From Diaminobutyricimonas aerilata (lineage in GTDB: Bacteria; Actinomycetota; Actinomycetes; Actinomycetales; Microbacteriaceae), in the NCBI RefSeq assembly GCF_002797715.1, contig NZ_PGFF01000001.1, positions 1,449,304 through 1,513,303 of the forward strand: 64,000 nucleotides of DNA, written 5' to 3'. Below the pieces are notes generated by a model. That model was given only the letters and a program-made list of their open reading frames with translations. It ran no database searches and had not been told where the DNA came from. Numbering within the stretch: position 1 is the stretch's first letter; each line of letters begins with the position of its first letter. Shown in pieces: positions 25,138 through 36,711 of the stretch. A program made the position numbers and the translations under genes.

Positions 25138-25317
25138 TCAAGACCCTGATACGCGAGTGTCGTCCCCTCCGGCGCCGTCGGTGCCGTCGTGCTCGCCCGG
25201 TTCACCGTCATCGGAGCCGCGGGGTACAGAGTCCTCGTGGGTCGCCTCGACGGACCGTACGGCATCCGCGAGCTCGCGGTCGGCTGGTGAGTCGCTGGGC
25301 GTCGTCTCGCGTTCCAT
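25138..25317 (-). CDS. Possible small acidic protein
   Basis: 59 residues starting MERETTPSDSPADRELADAV, very rich in Asp, Glu, Gly and Ser, without hydrophobic segments. It fills an otherwise empty spacer between the small membrane protein and the aldo/keto reductase. No ribosome site or -10 box at the expected distance is visible, and low-complexity acidic reading is easy to obtain by chance in GC-rich DNA, so this is tentative. Confidence 0.3.
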   Translation of the reverse strand: MERETTPSDSPADRELADAVRSVEATHEDSVPRGSDDGEPGEHDGTDGAGGDDTRVSGS

Positions 25318-25386
25318 GCCGTCAGGGTAGGCGGGCGTATCGTCTCGACGCGGGTGTGCGGAGCGCACGCCCAGGAAGGCAGGACG

Positions 25387-26421
25387 ATGGAGTACCGGAA
25401 TCTGGGCGCGAGCGGCACGGTCGTGTCGGTGCACGCCCTCGGCACGATGACCTTCGGGGCGGAAGCGGACGAGAAGACCTCGCACGCCATCCTCGACCGC
25501 TACCTCGAGCGCGGCGGGAATCTCGTCGACACGGCCGACGTTTACAGCGCCGGCGTGTCCGAGGAGATCATCGGACGCTGGCTGAGCGCGCGGTCGGGCA
25601 TCCGCGATCAGGTCGTGATCGCGACGAAGGGGCGGTTCCCCATGGGGGAGGGCCCGAACGACCACGGCACCTCGGCGAGACACCTGCGGGTCGCGCTCGA
25701 CGCCTCGCTGCGCAGGCTCGGCGTGGAACACATCGACCTGTACCAGATGCACGCGTGGGACGCGCTGACGCCGATCGAGGAGACGCTGCGCTTTCTCGAC
25801 GATGCCATCAGCTCCGGTCGGATCGGGGCCTACGGGTTCTCGAACTACCTGGGCTGGCAGATCACGAAGGCCGTGCACCGCGCGGATGCCCGCGGCTGGG
25901 CGCCGCCGGTGACGTTGCAGCCGCAGTACAACCTGCTCGTGCGCGACATCGAGCACGAGGTCGTGCCGGCCTGCCTGGATGCGGGCATCGGCCTGCTGCC
26001 CTGGTCGCCGCTCGCGGGGGGCTGGCTGAGCGGGAAGTACCGCAGGGACGAGCCGCCGCGCGGCGCCACCCGACTCGGCGAGAACCCGGAACGCGGGATG
26101 GAGGCGTGGGCGGCGCGCAACGCGGACGAACGCACCTGGCGGGTCATCGACACGGTCGACGCGATCGCGAGCGAGACCGGGTCCACCGCCGCGCGCGTCG
26201 CGCTCGCCTGGCTCGCCCAGCGGCCCGTCGTCACCTCGGTGATCCTCGGCGCCCGCACGATCGAGCAGCTCGACGACAATCTGGCGGCAGCGGAGTTGCA
26301 CCTCGACGACGAGGCGATGACCCGTCTGACCGAGGCGAGCGCACCGCGCATCGACGACTACCCGTACGGCACGGCCGGCGTCGCGCAGCGCGAGCGCCGC
26401 ATCGGCGGTGGGCGGGGCTAG
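25387..26421 (+). CDS. Aldo/keto reductase
   Basis: 344 residues. The ATG at 25387 is preceded by AGGAAGG; an upstream in-frame start would add eleven unlikely residues. The NADPH-dependent TIM-barrel tetrad is visible: Asp and Tyr in VDTADVYSAG, Lys in VIATKGRFPM, His in YQMHAWDAL. LGARTIEQLDDNLAA is the cofactor-phosphate region. It resembles YajO/general stress aldo/keto reductases that reduce aldehydes; the true substrate is unknown. Stands alone, converging on the F420 oxidoreductase with a hairpin between. Confidence 0.9.
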   Translation: MEYRNLGASGTVVSVHALGTMTFGAEADEKTSHAILDRYLERGGNLVDTADVYSAGVSEEIIGRWLSARSGIRDQVVIATKGRFPMGEGPNDHGTSARHLRVALDASLRRLGVEHIDLYQMHAWDALTPIEETLRFLDDAISSGRIGAYGFSNYLGWQITKAVHRADARGWAPPVTLQPQYNLLVRDIEHEVVPACLDAGIGLLPWSPLAGGWLSGKYRRDEPPRGATRLGENPERGMEAWAARNADERTWRVIDTVDAIASETGSTAARVALAWLAQRPVVTSVILGARTIEQLDDNLAAAELHLDDEAMTRLTEASAPRIDDYPYGTAGVAQRERRIGGGRG

Positions 26422-26427
26422 AGAGGG

Positions 26428-26454
26428 TCGGGGCCGGCGCTGAGCCGGCCCCGA
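26428..26454. terminator. Hairpin terminator between convergent genes
   Basis: TCGGGGCCGGC / GCCGGCCCCGA, an 11-bp perfect stem with a 5-base loop, seven bases after the aldo/keto reductase stop and five before the end of the opposing gene. Confidence 0.75.
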
Positions 26455-26458
26455 ACGC

Positions 26459-27427
26459 TCACAGCGCGCGCAGCTTCTCGAGCAGCGGGCCGGCGGCCTC
26501 GTCGAGGAAGCGGTCCTGCCCCTCGTCGCCGACCTGCACGAGCGCGATGTCGGTGAAGCCCGCGTCCACGAAGGCGCGGAAGCTCTCGGCGATCTCGTCG
26601 AGATCCGGCCCGCACACGATCTGCTCCGCGACGTCCTCCGGCCGCACGTACTTGCTCGCGCCCGCGAAGCCGGCGGGGGTCGGCAGGTCGGCGTTGACCG
26701 CCCAACCGCCGGCGAACCAGCGGAACTGGTCGTGGGCCTTCGCGATCGCGGTGTCGCGATCCGGATCCCAGCAGATCGGGATCTGGCCGATGACCCGCGA
26801 GGAGCGGTCGCCCTTCTTCTCGTGCCAGGCCTCCACGAGCTCCTTGTCAGGCTCGGTGGTGATGAGGTGGTCGCCGAGCGGCGCGAAGTGCTCGATCGAC
26901 TTCTCGCCCGAGACGGCGATGCCGATGGGGACGCCGCCGTCCGGGGCATCCCAGATCCGGGCGGAATCGACGCGGAAGTACTGCCCCTCCCAGGTGACGA
27001 GGTCTCCCGAGTGCAACTCGCGGATGATCTGTGCCGCCTCGACGAGCATGTCCTGGCGCTGATCGACCGGAGGCCAGCCCTCGCCGACGACGTGCTCGTT
27101 GAGGTTCTCGCCCGATCCGAGGCCGAGGATGAACCGCCCGTCCGACAGCTCCTGCAGGGTCGCGGCCTTCTGGGCGACGACGGCCGGGTGGTAGCGGATC
27201 GTCGGGCAGGTGATGTACGTCGCGAGCTCGACGCGTTCCGTCGCCTGGGCGACCGCGCCGAGCACCGTCCACGCGTAGGGGGCGTGACCTTGCGACATCA
27301 GCCACGGCGAGTAGTGGTCGCTCGACACCTCGAAGTCGAAACCGATGCGCTCCGCCGCGACGGCGTAGCGCACGAGGTCCTTCGGACCGCTCTGCTCGGT
27401 CATCAGGGTGTAGCCGAAACGGGTCAT
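26459..27427 (-). CDS. F420-dependent LLM-class oxidoreductase (TIGR03557/FGD-like)
   Basis: 322 residues. FGYTLMTEQSGPKDLVRYAV and FDFEVSSDHYSPWL are hallmarks of the luciferase-like subgroup close to F420-dependent glucose-6-phosphate dehydrogenase; GLGSGENLNEHVVG and PIGIAVSGEKSIE also fit. It should transfer hydride between coenzyme F420 and an organic substrate. The ATG follows GAGGAGGAGAC. Presence of this and a second family member (40560) implies that the cell makes F420. It is directly downstream of treZ (31 bases), possibly read through from that operon. Confidence 0.88.
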   Translation of the reverse strand: MTRFGYTLMTEQSGPKDLVRYAVAAERIGFDFEVSSDHYSPWLMSQGHAPYAWTVLGAVAQATERVELATYITCPTIRYHPAVVAQKAATLQELSDGRFILGLGSGENLNEHVVGEGWPPVDQRQDMLVEAAQIIRELHSGDLVTWEGQYFRVDSARIWDAPDGGVPIGIAVSGEKSIEHFAPLGDHLITTEPDKELVEAWHEKKGDRSSRVIGQIPICWDPDRDTAIAKAHDQFRWFAGGWAVNADLPTPAGFAGASKYVRPEDVAEQIVCGPDLDEIAESFRAFVDAGFTDIALVQVGDEGQDRFLDEAAGPLLEKLRAL

Positions 27428-27458
27428 GTCTCCTCCTCGGGGCGGTGCAGGGGGTGGA

Positions 27459-29222
27459 TCAGCGGGCGACCGTCGGGTCGATGCGGCGGATCACCGCGCC
27501 GGAGCGCGGTGCGAGCACGAGCCCGTCGTCGTCCAGGCGCGCGTCCGAGGTCGCGAGCAGGATCTCGCCGTCGGCGTCGAACCGCTGCTCGCCGTCGCCG
27601 AAGTTGACTATGACCTCGACGTCGCCCGCCTCGATGCCGGCGCGCACGAGCCGGAACCAGCGCGGGTCCTCGCTCGCCGTCGCCGACAGGGTCGGGAAGC
27701 GCGGATCGGTGAGCTCGGGCACCTCGCGGCGCAGTCGCGCGAGCGACCGGTAGAGATCGAGCAACCGCACGTGCGCCGATTCCCCGGCGTCGGGGTACGG
27801 CTCCGACCAGTCGAGCTTGGAACGCTCGAACGTCGCCGGGTCCTGCGGGTCGGGCACCACGTCGGGATCCCAGCCCATCTTCTCGAACTCGGCGATGCGC
27901 CCTTCGGCGGTCGCCTTGCCCAGATCCGGTTCGGGGTGCGAGGTGAAGAACTGCCAGGGCGTCGATGCGCCCCATTCCTCGCCCATGAAGAGCATCGGGG
28001 TCGACGCGGCGGTGAGGGTGAGCAGGGCCGAGAGGGCGAGTCCCCGCTCGTCGAGCGTCTCGCTCAACCGGTCGCCGGTCGCCCGGTTGCCGATCTGGTC
28101 GTGATCCTGGGCGAACGTGACGAGACGGAAGGCCGGGATGTGCGGGTCGATCGGATGCCCGTGGTCGCGTTCCCGGAACGACGAGTAGGTGCCGTCGTGG
28201 AAGAACCCCTTCGTCGAGGTCTTCACGAGCGCGTCGATCGGCTCGAAGTCCTCGTAGTAGCCGGTCGTCTCGCCGGTCAGGGCGACGTGCACGGAGTGGT
28301 GCCAGTCGTCGCTCCACTGGGCGGTGAGCCCGTATCCGCCGGCCTCACGCGCGCTGATGAGCTTGGGGTCGTTCATGTCCGACTCGGCGATGAGGGTCAG
28401 CGGCCGGCCGAGGTGCGCCGACAGCGCGTCGGTCTCCTCGGCGAGCTGCTGGAGGATGTGCGTGGGGGAGTCGTCGAGCAGCGCGTGGACGGCATCGAGA
28501 CGCAGGCCGTCGACGTGGAGGTCGCGCATCCACATGAGCGCGTTGTCGACCACGAAACGTCGCACCGGCTCGAGACTGAAGTCGACCGAGTCGCCCCAGG
28601 TGTTCCGGCTCGCCTCGCGCAGGTAGGGGCCGAATCGCGGCAGGTAGTTGCCGCTCGGTCCGAGGTGGTTGTACACGACGTCCTGGATGACCGCGAGGCC
28701 GCGGGCGTGGCACGCGTCGACGAAGCGCTGATACGCGGCGGGACCGCCGTAGTTCTCGGTCACGGCGTACCACAGCACGCCGTCGTAACCCCAGTTGTGG
28801 GTGCCGTTGACGGCGTTCACCGGCAGCAGTTCGACGAAGTCGACTCCGAGGTCGACGAGGTGGTCGAGGCGCTCGATCGCCGAGTCGAGGGTGCCCTCGG
28901 GGGTGAACGTGCCCAGGTGCAGTTCGTAGATGAGTCCGCCGGCGAGCTGCCGGCCCGTCCACGACGCGTCCTGCCAGGGGTGCTCGGCGAGGTCGACGGT
29001 GCGGCTCAGCTCATGCACCCCTGCAGGCTGACGACGTGAGCGCGGGTCCGGCAGCGGTCGCTCGTCGTCGTCGAGCAGGTAGCCGTAGTCGATGCCGGCC
29101 TGCACGGGCAGGTCGGCGGCTCCGGCCCACCAGCCGTCGCCGACGGCCTCGAGATCGTGCCGGGTGCCGTCCAGTTGGACGGCGACACGCGTCACGCGCG
29201 GCGCCCACACCTCGTACGTCAT
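27459..29222 (-). CDS. treZ: Malto-oligosyltrehalose trehalohydrolase
   Basis: 587 residues. An N-terminal beta-domain ([17 protein letters not shown]) precedes a GH13 barrel: [24 protein letters not shown], nucleophile region [11 protein letters not shown], acid/base region [12 protein letters not shown] and [12 protein letters not shown]. It cleaves the maltooligosyl unit next to the terminal trehalose, releasing free trehalose. The ATG overlaps the treY stop by 4 bp (ATGA). It works immediately after TreY on the same chain, so coupling makes sense. Length and motifs are standard. Confidence 0.95.
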   Translation of the reverse strand: MTYEVWAPRVTRVAVQLDGTRHDLEAVGDGWWAGAADLPVQAGIDYGYLLDDDERPLPDPRSRRQPAGVHELSRTVDLAEHPWQDASWTGRQLAGGLIYELHLGTFTPEGTLDSAIERLDHLVDLGVDFVELLPVNAVNGTHNWGYDGVLWYAVTENYGGPAAYQRFVDACHARGLAVIQDVVYNHLGPSGNYLPRFGPYLREASRNTWGDSVDFSLEPVRRFVVDNALMWMRDLHVDGLRLDAVHALLDDSPTHILQQLAEETDALSAHLGRPLTLIAESDMNDPKLISAREAGGYGLTAQWSDDWHHSVHVALTGETTGYYEDFEPIDALVKTSTKGFFHDGTYSSFRERDHGHPIDPHIPAFRLVTFAQDHDQIGNRATGDRLSETLDERGLALSALLTLTAASTPMLFMGEEWGASTPWQFFTSHPEPDLGKATAEGRIAEFEKMGWDPDVVPDPQDPATFERSKLDWSEPYPDAGESAHVRLLDLYRSLARLRREVPELTDPRFPTLSATASEDPRWFRLVRAGIEAGDVEVIVNFGDGEQRFDADGEILLATSDARLDDDGLVLAPRSGAVIRRIDPTVAR

Positions 29223-31587
29223 GACTGCTGCTCCGTCTCCGTGTGCTGGGGGGTCTCGGTCGTCGGCTTCGCATGTGCGGCGTCGACCGGGGCGAGGAGA
29301 GCGACGGGGAACTCGCGCAGCACGTCGCGCACGCGCGTCACCCCGCCCGCGTGCCGCCGCCGGGTGAGTACGTCGATCCAGTGGCCGGCGGGCAGCACGA
29401 TGCTCGTGTCGCCCCAGCCGCCGCGTTCCTCGAGTCCGAGCGGCAACCGGGTGGCGAGGGTGATGGCTCCGCCGCGATCGAACGAGACGAGGTGCTCGGA
29501 CGCCTCCCCGGCGGCGGGAAGAGGCCGGTACCGGGTGAACAGCTCGGGGTGATCGCGTCGCAGGCGCAGGGCGCGCGAGGTGACGAGCAGCTTCGCGGCC
29601 CCGCCCTCGTCGACCTCCGGCATGCCTCCGGCGTCGAGGGCTGCGAGCAGCAGGCGGCGCTCGTCGAAGTCGACCGGCCGGCGGTTGTCGGGGTCGACGA
29701 GCGAGGTCTCCCAGAGTTCGCTGCCCTGGTAGACGTCGGGCACTCCGGGTGCGGTGAGCTGGATGAGCTTCGCCGCGAGCGAGTTCGACCAACCGGCCGG
29801 GGCGATCTGCTCGACGAACGCGTGGAGGATCGCCGTGACCCGCTCGTCGTCGAACGCGGAGTCGACGAGCGCGTGCATCCGCGCTTCGAATTCCTCGTTC
29901 GGAGCGGTCCACGTGGTACTCGAACCGGCCTCCCGCGACGCCTTCTCGGCGTACGCGTGCAGGCGTTCGCGGCTCGCCGGCCACGCCCCGATGATCGAGC
30001 TCCAGAGGATCGACTCGAGCGGCCCGTCGCCGAGGGGGGCGAGCTCGCGCAAGCGGTCGAGAGTGGCCGCCCATCGGTCGGGGATCTCGGCGAGGGCCGT
30101 GATGCGGGCCCGCGTGTCCTCGCCGCGCTTCGTGTCGTGCGTGGACAGCGTCGTCTGCGAGTGCGGCCATGACGACTGGCGTCGGCGCTGCGCGTCGTGG
30201 AACTGCTCGAGGGTGAGCGAGAACTCGGCGGGGTCGCCACCCACCTCGGTGAGGCTCGCGAGTCGCGCGTACCGGTAGAACGCCGTGTCCTCGACGCCCT
30301 TGGCCATCACCATGCCCGAGGTCTGCTGGAACCGGATCGCCGCGGGATGCGCGGGGTCCGACAGCAGCGGCACGAGGGCGTCGATGCGGTCGCCGAGGTC
30401 CGGGCGGTGGCGACGGGCGAGCTCCGCCGCCTCGTGCAGGTGCTCGATCCCGAGCGGCAGGTACGAGCGGTACACGGGGAAGCACGCGAGCAGTTCGGCG
30501 AGGGCGTCGTCGAGCTGGTCGACGCTGAAGTCGCCGGGCAGTCCCGCCCGCTCGATGTCGCGGGCGAGCCGCAGCACCTCCGAGCGGAGGATGCCGTCGG
30601 CGATCGCGCGCTTGGTCCCGCGGATGAGTCCCGCGAAGTCGGTGGGGTCGTCGCGGCCCGACAGGCGCGCCTCGAGCGCGTCGAGCTGCTCGCGGCCGGC
30701 GGGATCGACGAGCACGCGTTCGATCTCGGCCAGCGCGTCGTATCCCGTGGTGCCGTCGACCGGCCAGTGCGCCGGCAGTTCCTCGCCGTTCTCGAGGATC
30801 TTCTCGACGAGCAGGTAGCCGGTGCCGGTCGCCGCATCGAGCCGCTCGAGGTAGGCGCCGGGGTCCATCAGCCCGTCGGGGTGGTCCACGCGCACGCCGT
30901 CCACGAGGCCCTCGCGGAACCAGCGCACGATCTCGGCGTGCGAGTCGTCGAACACCCGGGGGAGTTCCACCCGGATCGCCGCGAGCGTGTTCACGGCGAA
31001 GAAGCGCCGGTAGTTCAGGTCGCCGTCGGCCCGGGTCCAGTGCACGAGCTCGTAGTGCTGCCGCGAGTGCACGGTCGCCGGGTCCGCTCCGTCGTCGGCG
31101 GTTCCGGACGCGAGCGGGAAGCGGTGGTCGTAGTACCGCAGCTCGCCGTCCTCGATCGTGAGGGGCGGATCCTCGTGCTCGCCGAGCACGGGGATGCGCA
31201 GGCGGCCGTTCCCGAAGTCCCAGTCCACGTCGAACGCGTCGGCGTACTCCGACTCGCGACCGTGGGTGAGCACGTCCCACCACCACGCGTTCTGCGCGGC
31301 GTCGGCGACACCCATGTGGTTCGGCACGATGTCGACGAGCACGCCCATCCCGTGCTCACGCGCGGCGGCCGAGAGGGCTTCGAGACCCGCGGCTCCGCCT
31401 CGCGCGGGGTCGATCGTCGTCGTGTCGGCGACGTCGTAGCCGTGGTCCGACCCCTTCTCCGCCGTCAACAACGGCGAGAGGTAGACCCAGTCGACGCCGA
31501 GCTCGTGGAGGTAGTCCACGAGGTGGGCGGCGTCGCGCAGGGTGAACGATTCGCGGATCTGCAGGCGGTACGTCGAGACCGGCGCGG

Positions 31588-31591
<4 letters not shown>
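29219..31591 (-). CDS. treY: Maltooligosyl trehalose synthase
   Basis: 790 residues. [20 protein letters not shown] is the family N-terminus; [10 protein letters not shown], the nucleophile region [27 protein letters not shown] and [14 protein letters not shown] make the GH13 active site. It turns the reducing-end alpha-1,4 bond of a maltooligosaccharide into the alpha-1,1 bond of trehalose. Overlaps glgX upstream and treZ downstream by ATGA in both cases, giving translationally coupled glgX-treY-treZ. Confidence 0.95.
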
Positions 31592-33792
<2,201 letters not shown>

Positions 33793-33817
33793 GTGACTCC
33801 TCCGGTCGTCGTCGCAC

Positions 33818-33823
33818 ACGATA
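33818..33823 (-). promoter_or_regulatory. Probable -10 box of glgX-treY-treZ
   Basis: TATCGT on the minus strand, 25 bases before the GTG, leaving a short leader with GGAGGAG. Confidence 0.4.
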
Positions 33824-33911
33824 ACGGGCGACGCCGTCGGGGACGGCCCTCCCTGGGAGTCCGCCCACACGCTTCCGAGCGTGCCGCCCCCGCGCACGGC
33901 TCGACACGTTC

Positions 33912-33917
33912 TACCCT
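33912..33917 (+). promoter_or_regulatory. -10 box of leaderless promoter (TACCCT)
   Basis: TACCCT, six bases, then the GTG at 33924; no ribosome site. Confidence 0.5.
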
Positions 33918-33923
33918 CGTGCG

Positions 33924-34769
33924 GTGACCTACGACCGCTACGGATCCGATGTGCTCGCCGCGGCCCGCGCCCGCCGGAAGCCGACCCCGCGCAAGGTGCC
34001 GGCGGAGCGGGACCTCGTCGTCGAGCACGCGGCGAGCGGGTACACGGGGGCGGTGGTGCGCGTGCAGAAGGGCGTCGTCGAGCTCGAGGACCGGCACGGT
34101 GCCGTGCGCGGCTTCCCCCTCGGTACGGGCTTCCTCATCGACGGGGTGGGGGTCGAGCTCGTGCCGGCCGTCGCGGCACCGGCGGGGAGGCTGCGCAGTG
34201 CGAGCGGCTCCTTCGCCGTGACGGACGCACCCGCCCGCGTCGCCCGTGCCGGACGCATCCTCGTCGAGGGTCGTCACGACGCCGAACTCGTCGAGAAGGT
34301 GTGGGGGCACGACCTGAGGGTGGAGGGCGTCGTCGTCGAGTACCTCGAGGGCGTCGACCTGCTCGAGCAGACCCTCGCCGAACGGCGTCCCGGTGCGGAT
34401 GCCCGACTGGGCGTGCTCGTCGACCATCTCGTGCCCGGTTCGAAGGAGAGCCGGATCGCCGAGGCTGTCGCGCGCGGCCCCTACGCCGACCACGTGCTCG
34501 TGGTGGGCCACCCGTACGTCGACGTGTGGCAGTCGGTGCGCCCGCAGCGCCTCGGGCTGCGGGCGTGGCCGCAGATCCCGCGGAACATCGAATGGAAGCG
34601 GGGGATCTGCCGTGCTCTCGGCTGGCCCGCGGAGGACCAGGCCGACATCGCCCGCGCCTGGCAGCGCATCCTCTCGCGCGTGACCACCTACGCCGACCTC
34701 GAACCGGCGCTGCTCGGCCGGGTCGAGCAGCTCATCGACTTCGTCACCGAGCCCGCACCTGCGGGATGA
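33924..34769 (+). CDS. DUF3097 family protein
   Basis: 281 residues, GTG start. MTYDRYGSDVLAAARARRKP and RILVEGRHDAELVEKVWGHD, VLVDHLVPGSKESRIA, PYVDVWQSVRP are conserved in this actinobacterial family. The VEGRHDAELVEKVWG stretch with later acidic residues looks like a TOPRIM-type metal site (EGxxD...), which would suggest nucleic-acid chemistry, but the function is not known. It is adjacent to the metal transporter gene (seven bases apart), probably co-transcribed. Confidence 0.85.
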   Translation: MTYDRYGSDVLAAARARRKPTPRKVPAERDLVVEHAASGYTGAVVRVQKGVVELEDRHGAVRGFPLGTGFLIDGVGVELVPAVAAPAGRLRSASGSFAVTDAPARVARAGRILVEGRHDAELVEKVWGHDLRVEGVVVEYLEGVDLLEQTLAERRPGADARLGVLVDHLVPGSKESRIAEAVARGPYADHVLVVGHPYVDVWQSVRPQRLGLRAWPQIPRNIEWKRGICRALGWPAEDQADIARAWQRILSRVTTYADLEPALLGRVEQLIDFVTEPAPAG

Positions 34770-34776
34770 TGGGGTT

Positions 34777-35835
34777 ATGACGCCCGCCCCCGATGCACGC
34801 CAGGTGCGGCGGTGGCGACGCTACCTCGCCGACGAACGCGCCGAGGCCGCCGTGTACCGCGACCTGGCGTCGCGCCGCGACGGTGAGGAGCGGGAGATCC
34901 TGTTGGCGCTCGCCGAGGCGGAGGGCCGTCACGAGGCGCACTGGCGCACGCTTCTCGGCGACCGCGTCGGATACCCCTTGCGCGGCGACCTCCGCACGCG
35001 CGTGCTCGGCTTCCTCGCCCGCCGGTTCGGCGGCGTCTTCGTGCTCGCTCTCGCGCAGCGCGCGGAGGCGCGGTCGCCGTACGCCGGCGACTCGGACGCG
35101 ACCGACACGATGGCTGCCGACGAGGTCATCCACGGCGAGGTCATCCGCGGCCTCGCCGACCGCGGCCGCAGCCGGCTCTCCGGCACCTTCCGCGCCGCGG
35201 TGTTCGGCGCGAACGACGGTCTCGTGAGCAACCTCGCGCTCGTGCTCGGTGTCGGCGCGAGCGGACTGCCGACCTCGGCCGTCCTGCTGACGGGTGTCGC
35301 CGGTCTGCTCGCCGGCGCGCTCTCGATGGCGGCGGGGGAGTACGTGTCGGTGCGCTCGCAGCGCGAGCTGCTCGCGGCATCTCGCCCGGCGCCCGAGGCG
35401 GCCGCCGCCCTCCCTCTGCTCGACATCGACGAGAACGAGCTCGCCCTCGTCTACCGCGCCCGCGGTATGGACGAGGCGCAAGCCCGCCGGCACGCGGACG
35501 AGGTGCTCGCGGGCGGTCACGGCGACGCCCAGCCGGAGCACGACGACCACGAGGCCATCGGCAGCGCCCCGGCGGCCGCGGCGTCGAGTTTCGCGTTCTT
35601 CGCCTCCGGCGCGATCGTGCCGGTGCTGCCGTACCTCGTCGGGTTGAGCGGCGTCGCCGCGGTCGCGGTGGCCTCCGCGCTCGTCGGACTCGCGCTGCTC
35701 GCCACCGGCGCCATCGTCGGTGTGCTCTCCGGCGCCTCGCCGGGCAAACGCGCCCTGCGCCAGCTCGCGATCGGGTACGGGGCCGCGGCGGTCACCTACC
35801 TGCTCGGGCTCGCCTTCGGCACCTCGCTCGCCTGA
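34777..35835 (+). CDS. Ferritin-like/VIT1 fusion metal transporter (EVIT type)
   Basis: 352 residues. Residues about 8-100 form a ferritin-like four-helix domain with metal-ligand patterns YLADERAEAAVYRDL and LAEAEGRHEAHW. Residues about 140-352 are a VIT1/CCC1 transporter: FGANDGLVSNLALVLGVG, SMAAGEYVSVRSQRELL, an acidic cytosolic loop, then three C-terminal membrane helices. In plants and bacteria, fusions of this kind export Fe2+ or Mn2+ from the cytoplasm, the ferritin-like part sensing or binding the ion. No Fur or MntR box was recognised upstream. Confidence 0.87.
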   Translation: MTPAPDARQVRRWRRYLADERAEAAVYRDLASRRDGEEREILLALAEAEGRHEAHWRTLLGDRVGYPLRGDLRTRVLGFLARRFGGVFVLALAQRAEARSPYAGDSDATDTMAADEVIHGEVIRGLADRGRSRLSGTFRAAVFGANDGLVSNLALVLGVGASGLPTSAVLLTGVAGLLAGALSMAAGEYVSVRSQRELLAASRPAPEAAAALPLLDIDENELALVYRARGMDEAQARRHADEVLAGGHGDAQPEHDDHEAIGSAPAAAASSFAFFASGAIVPVLPYLVGLSGVAAVAVASALVGLALLATGAIVGVLSGASPGKRALRQLAIGYGAAAVTYLLGLAFGTSLA

Positions 35836-35939
35836 CGGCGACCGTTCGGCGCGCTGTCGACGAGCGTCGGGCCGGCGCAGAGCGCACTACCAGACGACGT
35901 GGATAGCGTTCAGTCATCCCCGATCGAGGAGAGACACCC

Positions 35940-36671
35940 ATGGGACTGATGGACCGCATCTTCGGCCGCGAACCCGAGCAGCCGACCGCCCCGCCCGTGC
36001 CCCAGGCGCCGCATCGTGCGGGCGCCTACGACAGCGCGCCGCCGCAGCGGCAACCGCGCTCCGACGACGAGATCGCGATCGAGCGGTACCGCTATCTGCT
36101 CCGGACCGCGCCGCCCGAGACCATCGAACAGGTGCACGCCGAGGCGTTCGCGAAGCTGACCCCGGAGCAGCGGCAGCAGGTCTTCCGCGAGCTCAGCGAC
36201 CAAGCACCCGAGGGTGAGAAGCCGCGCAGCGATTCGCCCGAGGCGCTCGCCCAGTCGGCGACCCGTTCCGAGCTGCGTCAGCCCGGGACGATGGAGCGCA
36301 CCTTCGCCGGACGTGGCGGCGGCATGGGCGGCGGCATGGGCTTCGGCGGCATGATGGCCTCGTCGCTGCTCGGCACCGTGGCCGGCTACGTCATCGGCTC
36401 GGCCCTCGTCGGCGCGTTCCTGCCCGATCCGGGTGCCGATCAGGCCGCAGGCGAGGGCGACGCGGGCGGCGAGGGCGACGGAGGCGGCGACGCCAGCGGC
36501 GACGGCGGCGGCGACCCGGGCGCGGACGCCGGCGGCGACGCGGGCGGTGATCCCGGTGCGGATGCCGGTGCCGACGCGGGCGGCGGCTGGGGCGACGGCG
36601 GATTCGGCGACTTCGGCGGAGGGGACTTCGGCGGTGGGGACTTCGGCGGGGGCGACTTCGGCGGGTTCTGA
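35940..36671 (+). CDS. Gly/Asp-rich low-complexity protein
   Basis: 243 residues with GAGGAGAG as ribosome site. The ordered N-terminal half holds a helical segment (IAIERYRYLLRTAPPETIEQ, then LTPEQRQQVFRELSD). The middle has a glycine-rich hydrophobic stretch that may enter the membrane (GMMASSLLGTVAGYVIGSAL). The C-terminal third is almost only Gly, Asp and Ala and ends in repeats of GGGDF. Similar proteins occur in Microbacteriaceae without known role. The repeats exist at DNA level too (36615-36659). Confidence 0.8.
   Translation: MGLMDRIFGREPEQPTAPPVPQAPHRAGAYDSAPPQRQPRSDDEIAIERYRYLLRTAPPETIEQVHAEAFAKLTPEQRQQVFRELSDQAPEGEKPRSDSPEALAQSATRSELRQPGTMERTFAGRGGGMGGGMGFGGMMASSLLGTVAGYVIGSALVGAFLPDPGADQAAGEGDAGGEGDGGGDASGDGGGDPGADAGGDAGGDPGADAGADAGGGWGDGGFGDFGGGDFGGGDFGGGDFGGF
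36615..36659 (+). repeat. Three tandem 15-bp repeats encoding GGGDF
   Basis: Three copies of GGCGGNGGNGACTTC, differing only at two positions, followed by a fourth partial unit just before the stop codon. Copy number could vary between strains. Confidence 0.85.
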
Positions 36672-36711
36672 CGACCGGCGGCGCGAACCCTTCCGTGCCC
36701 GCCTCCTGCGG

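Noticed and set aside
27459-31286. One continuous minus-strand frame that would fuse upstream sequence to treZ
   Set aside because: The part before 29222 is read in the wrong frame within treY and has arginine-rich noise. The ATGA overlap gives the real treZ start.
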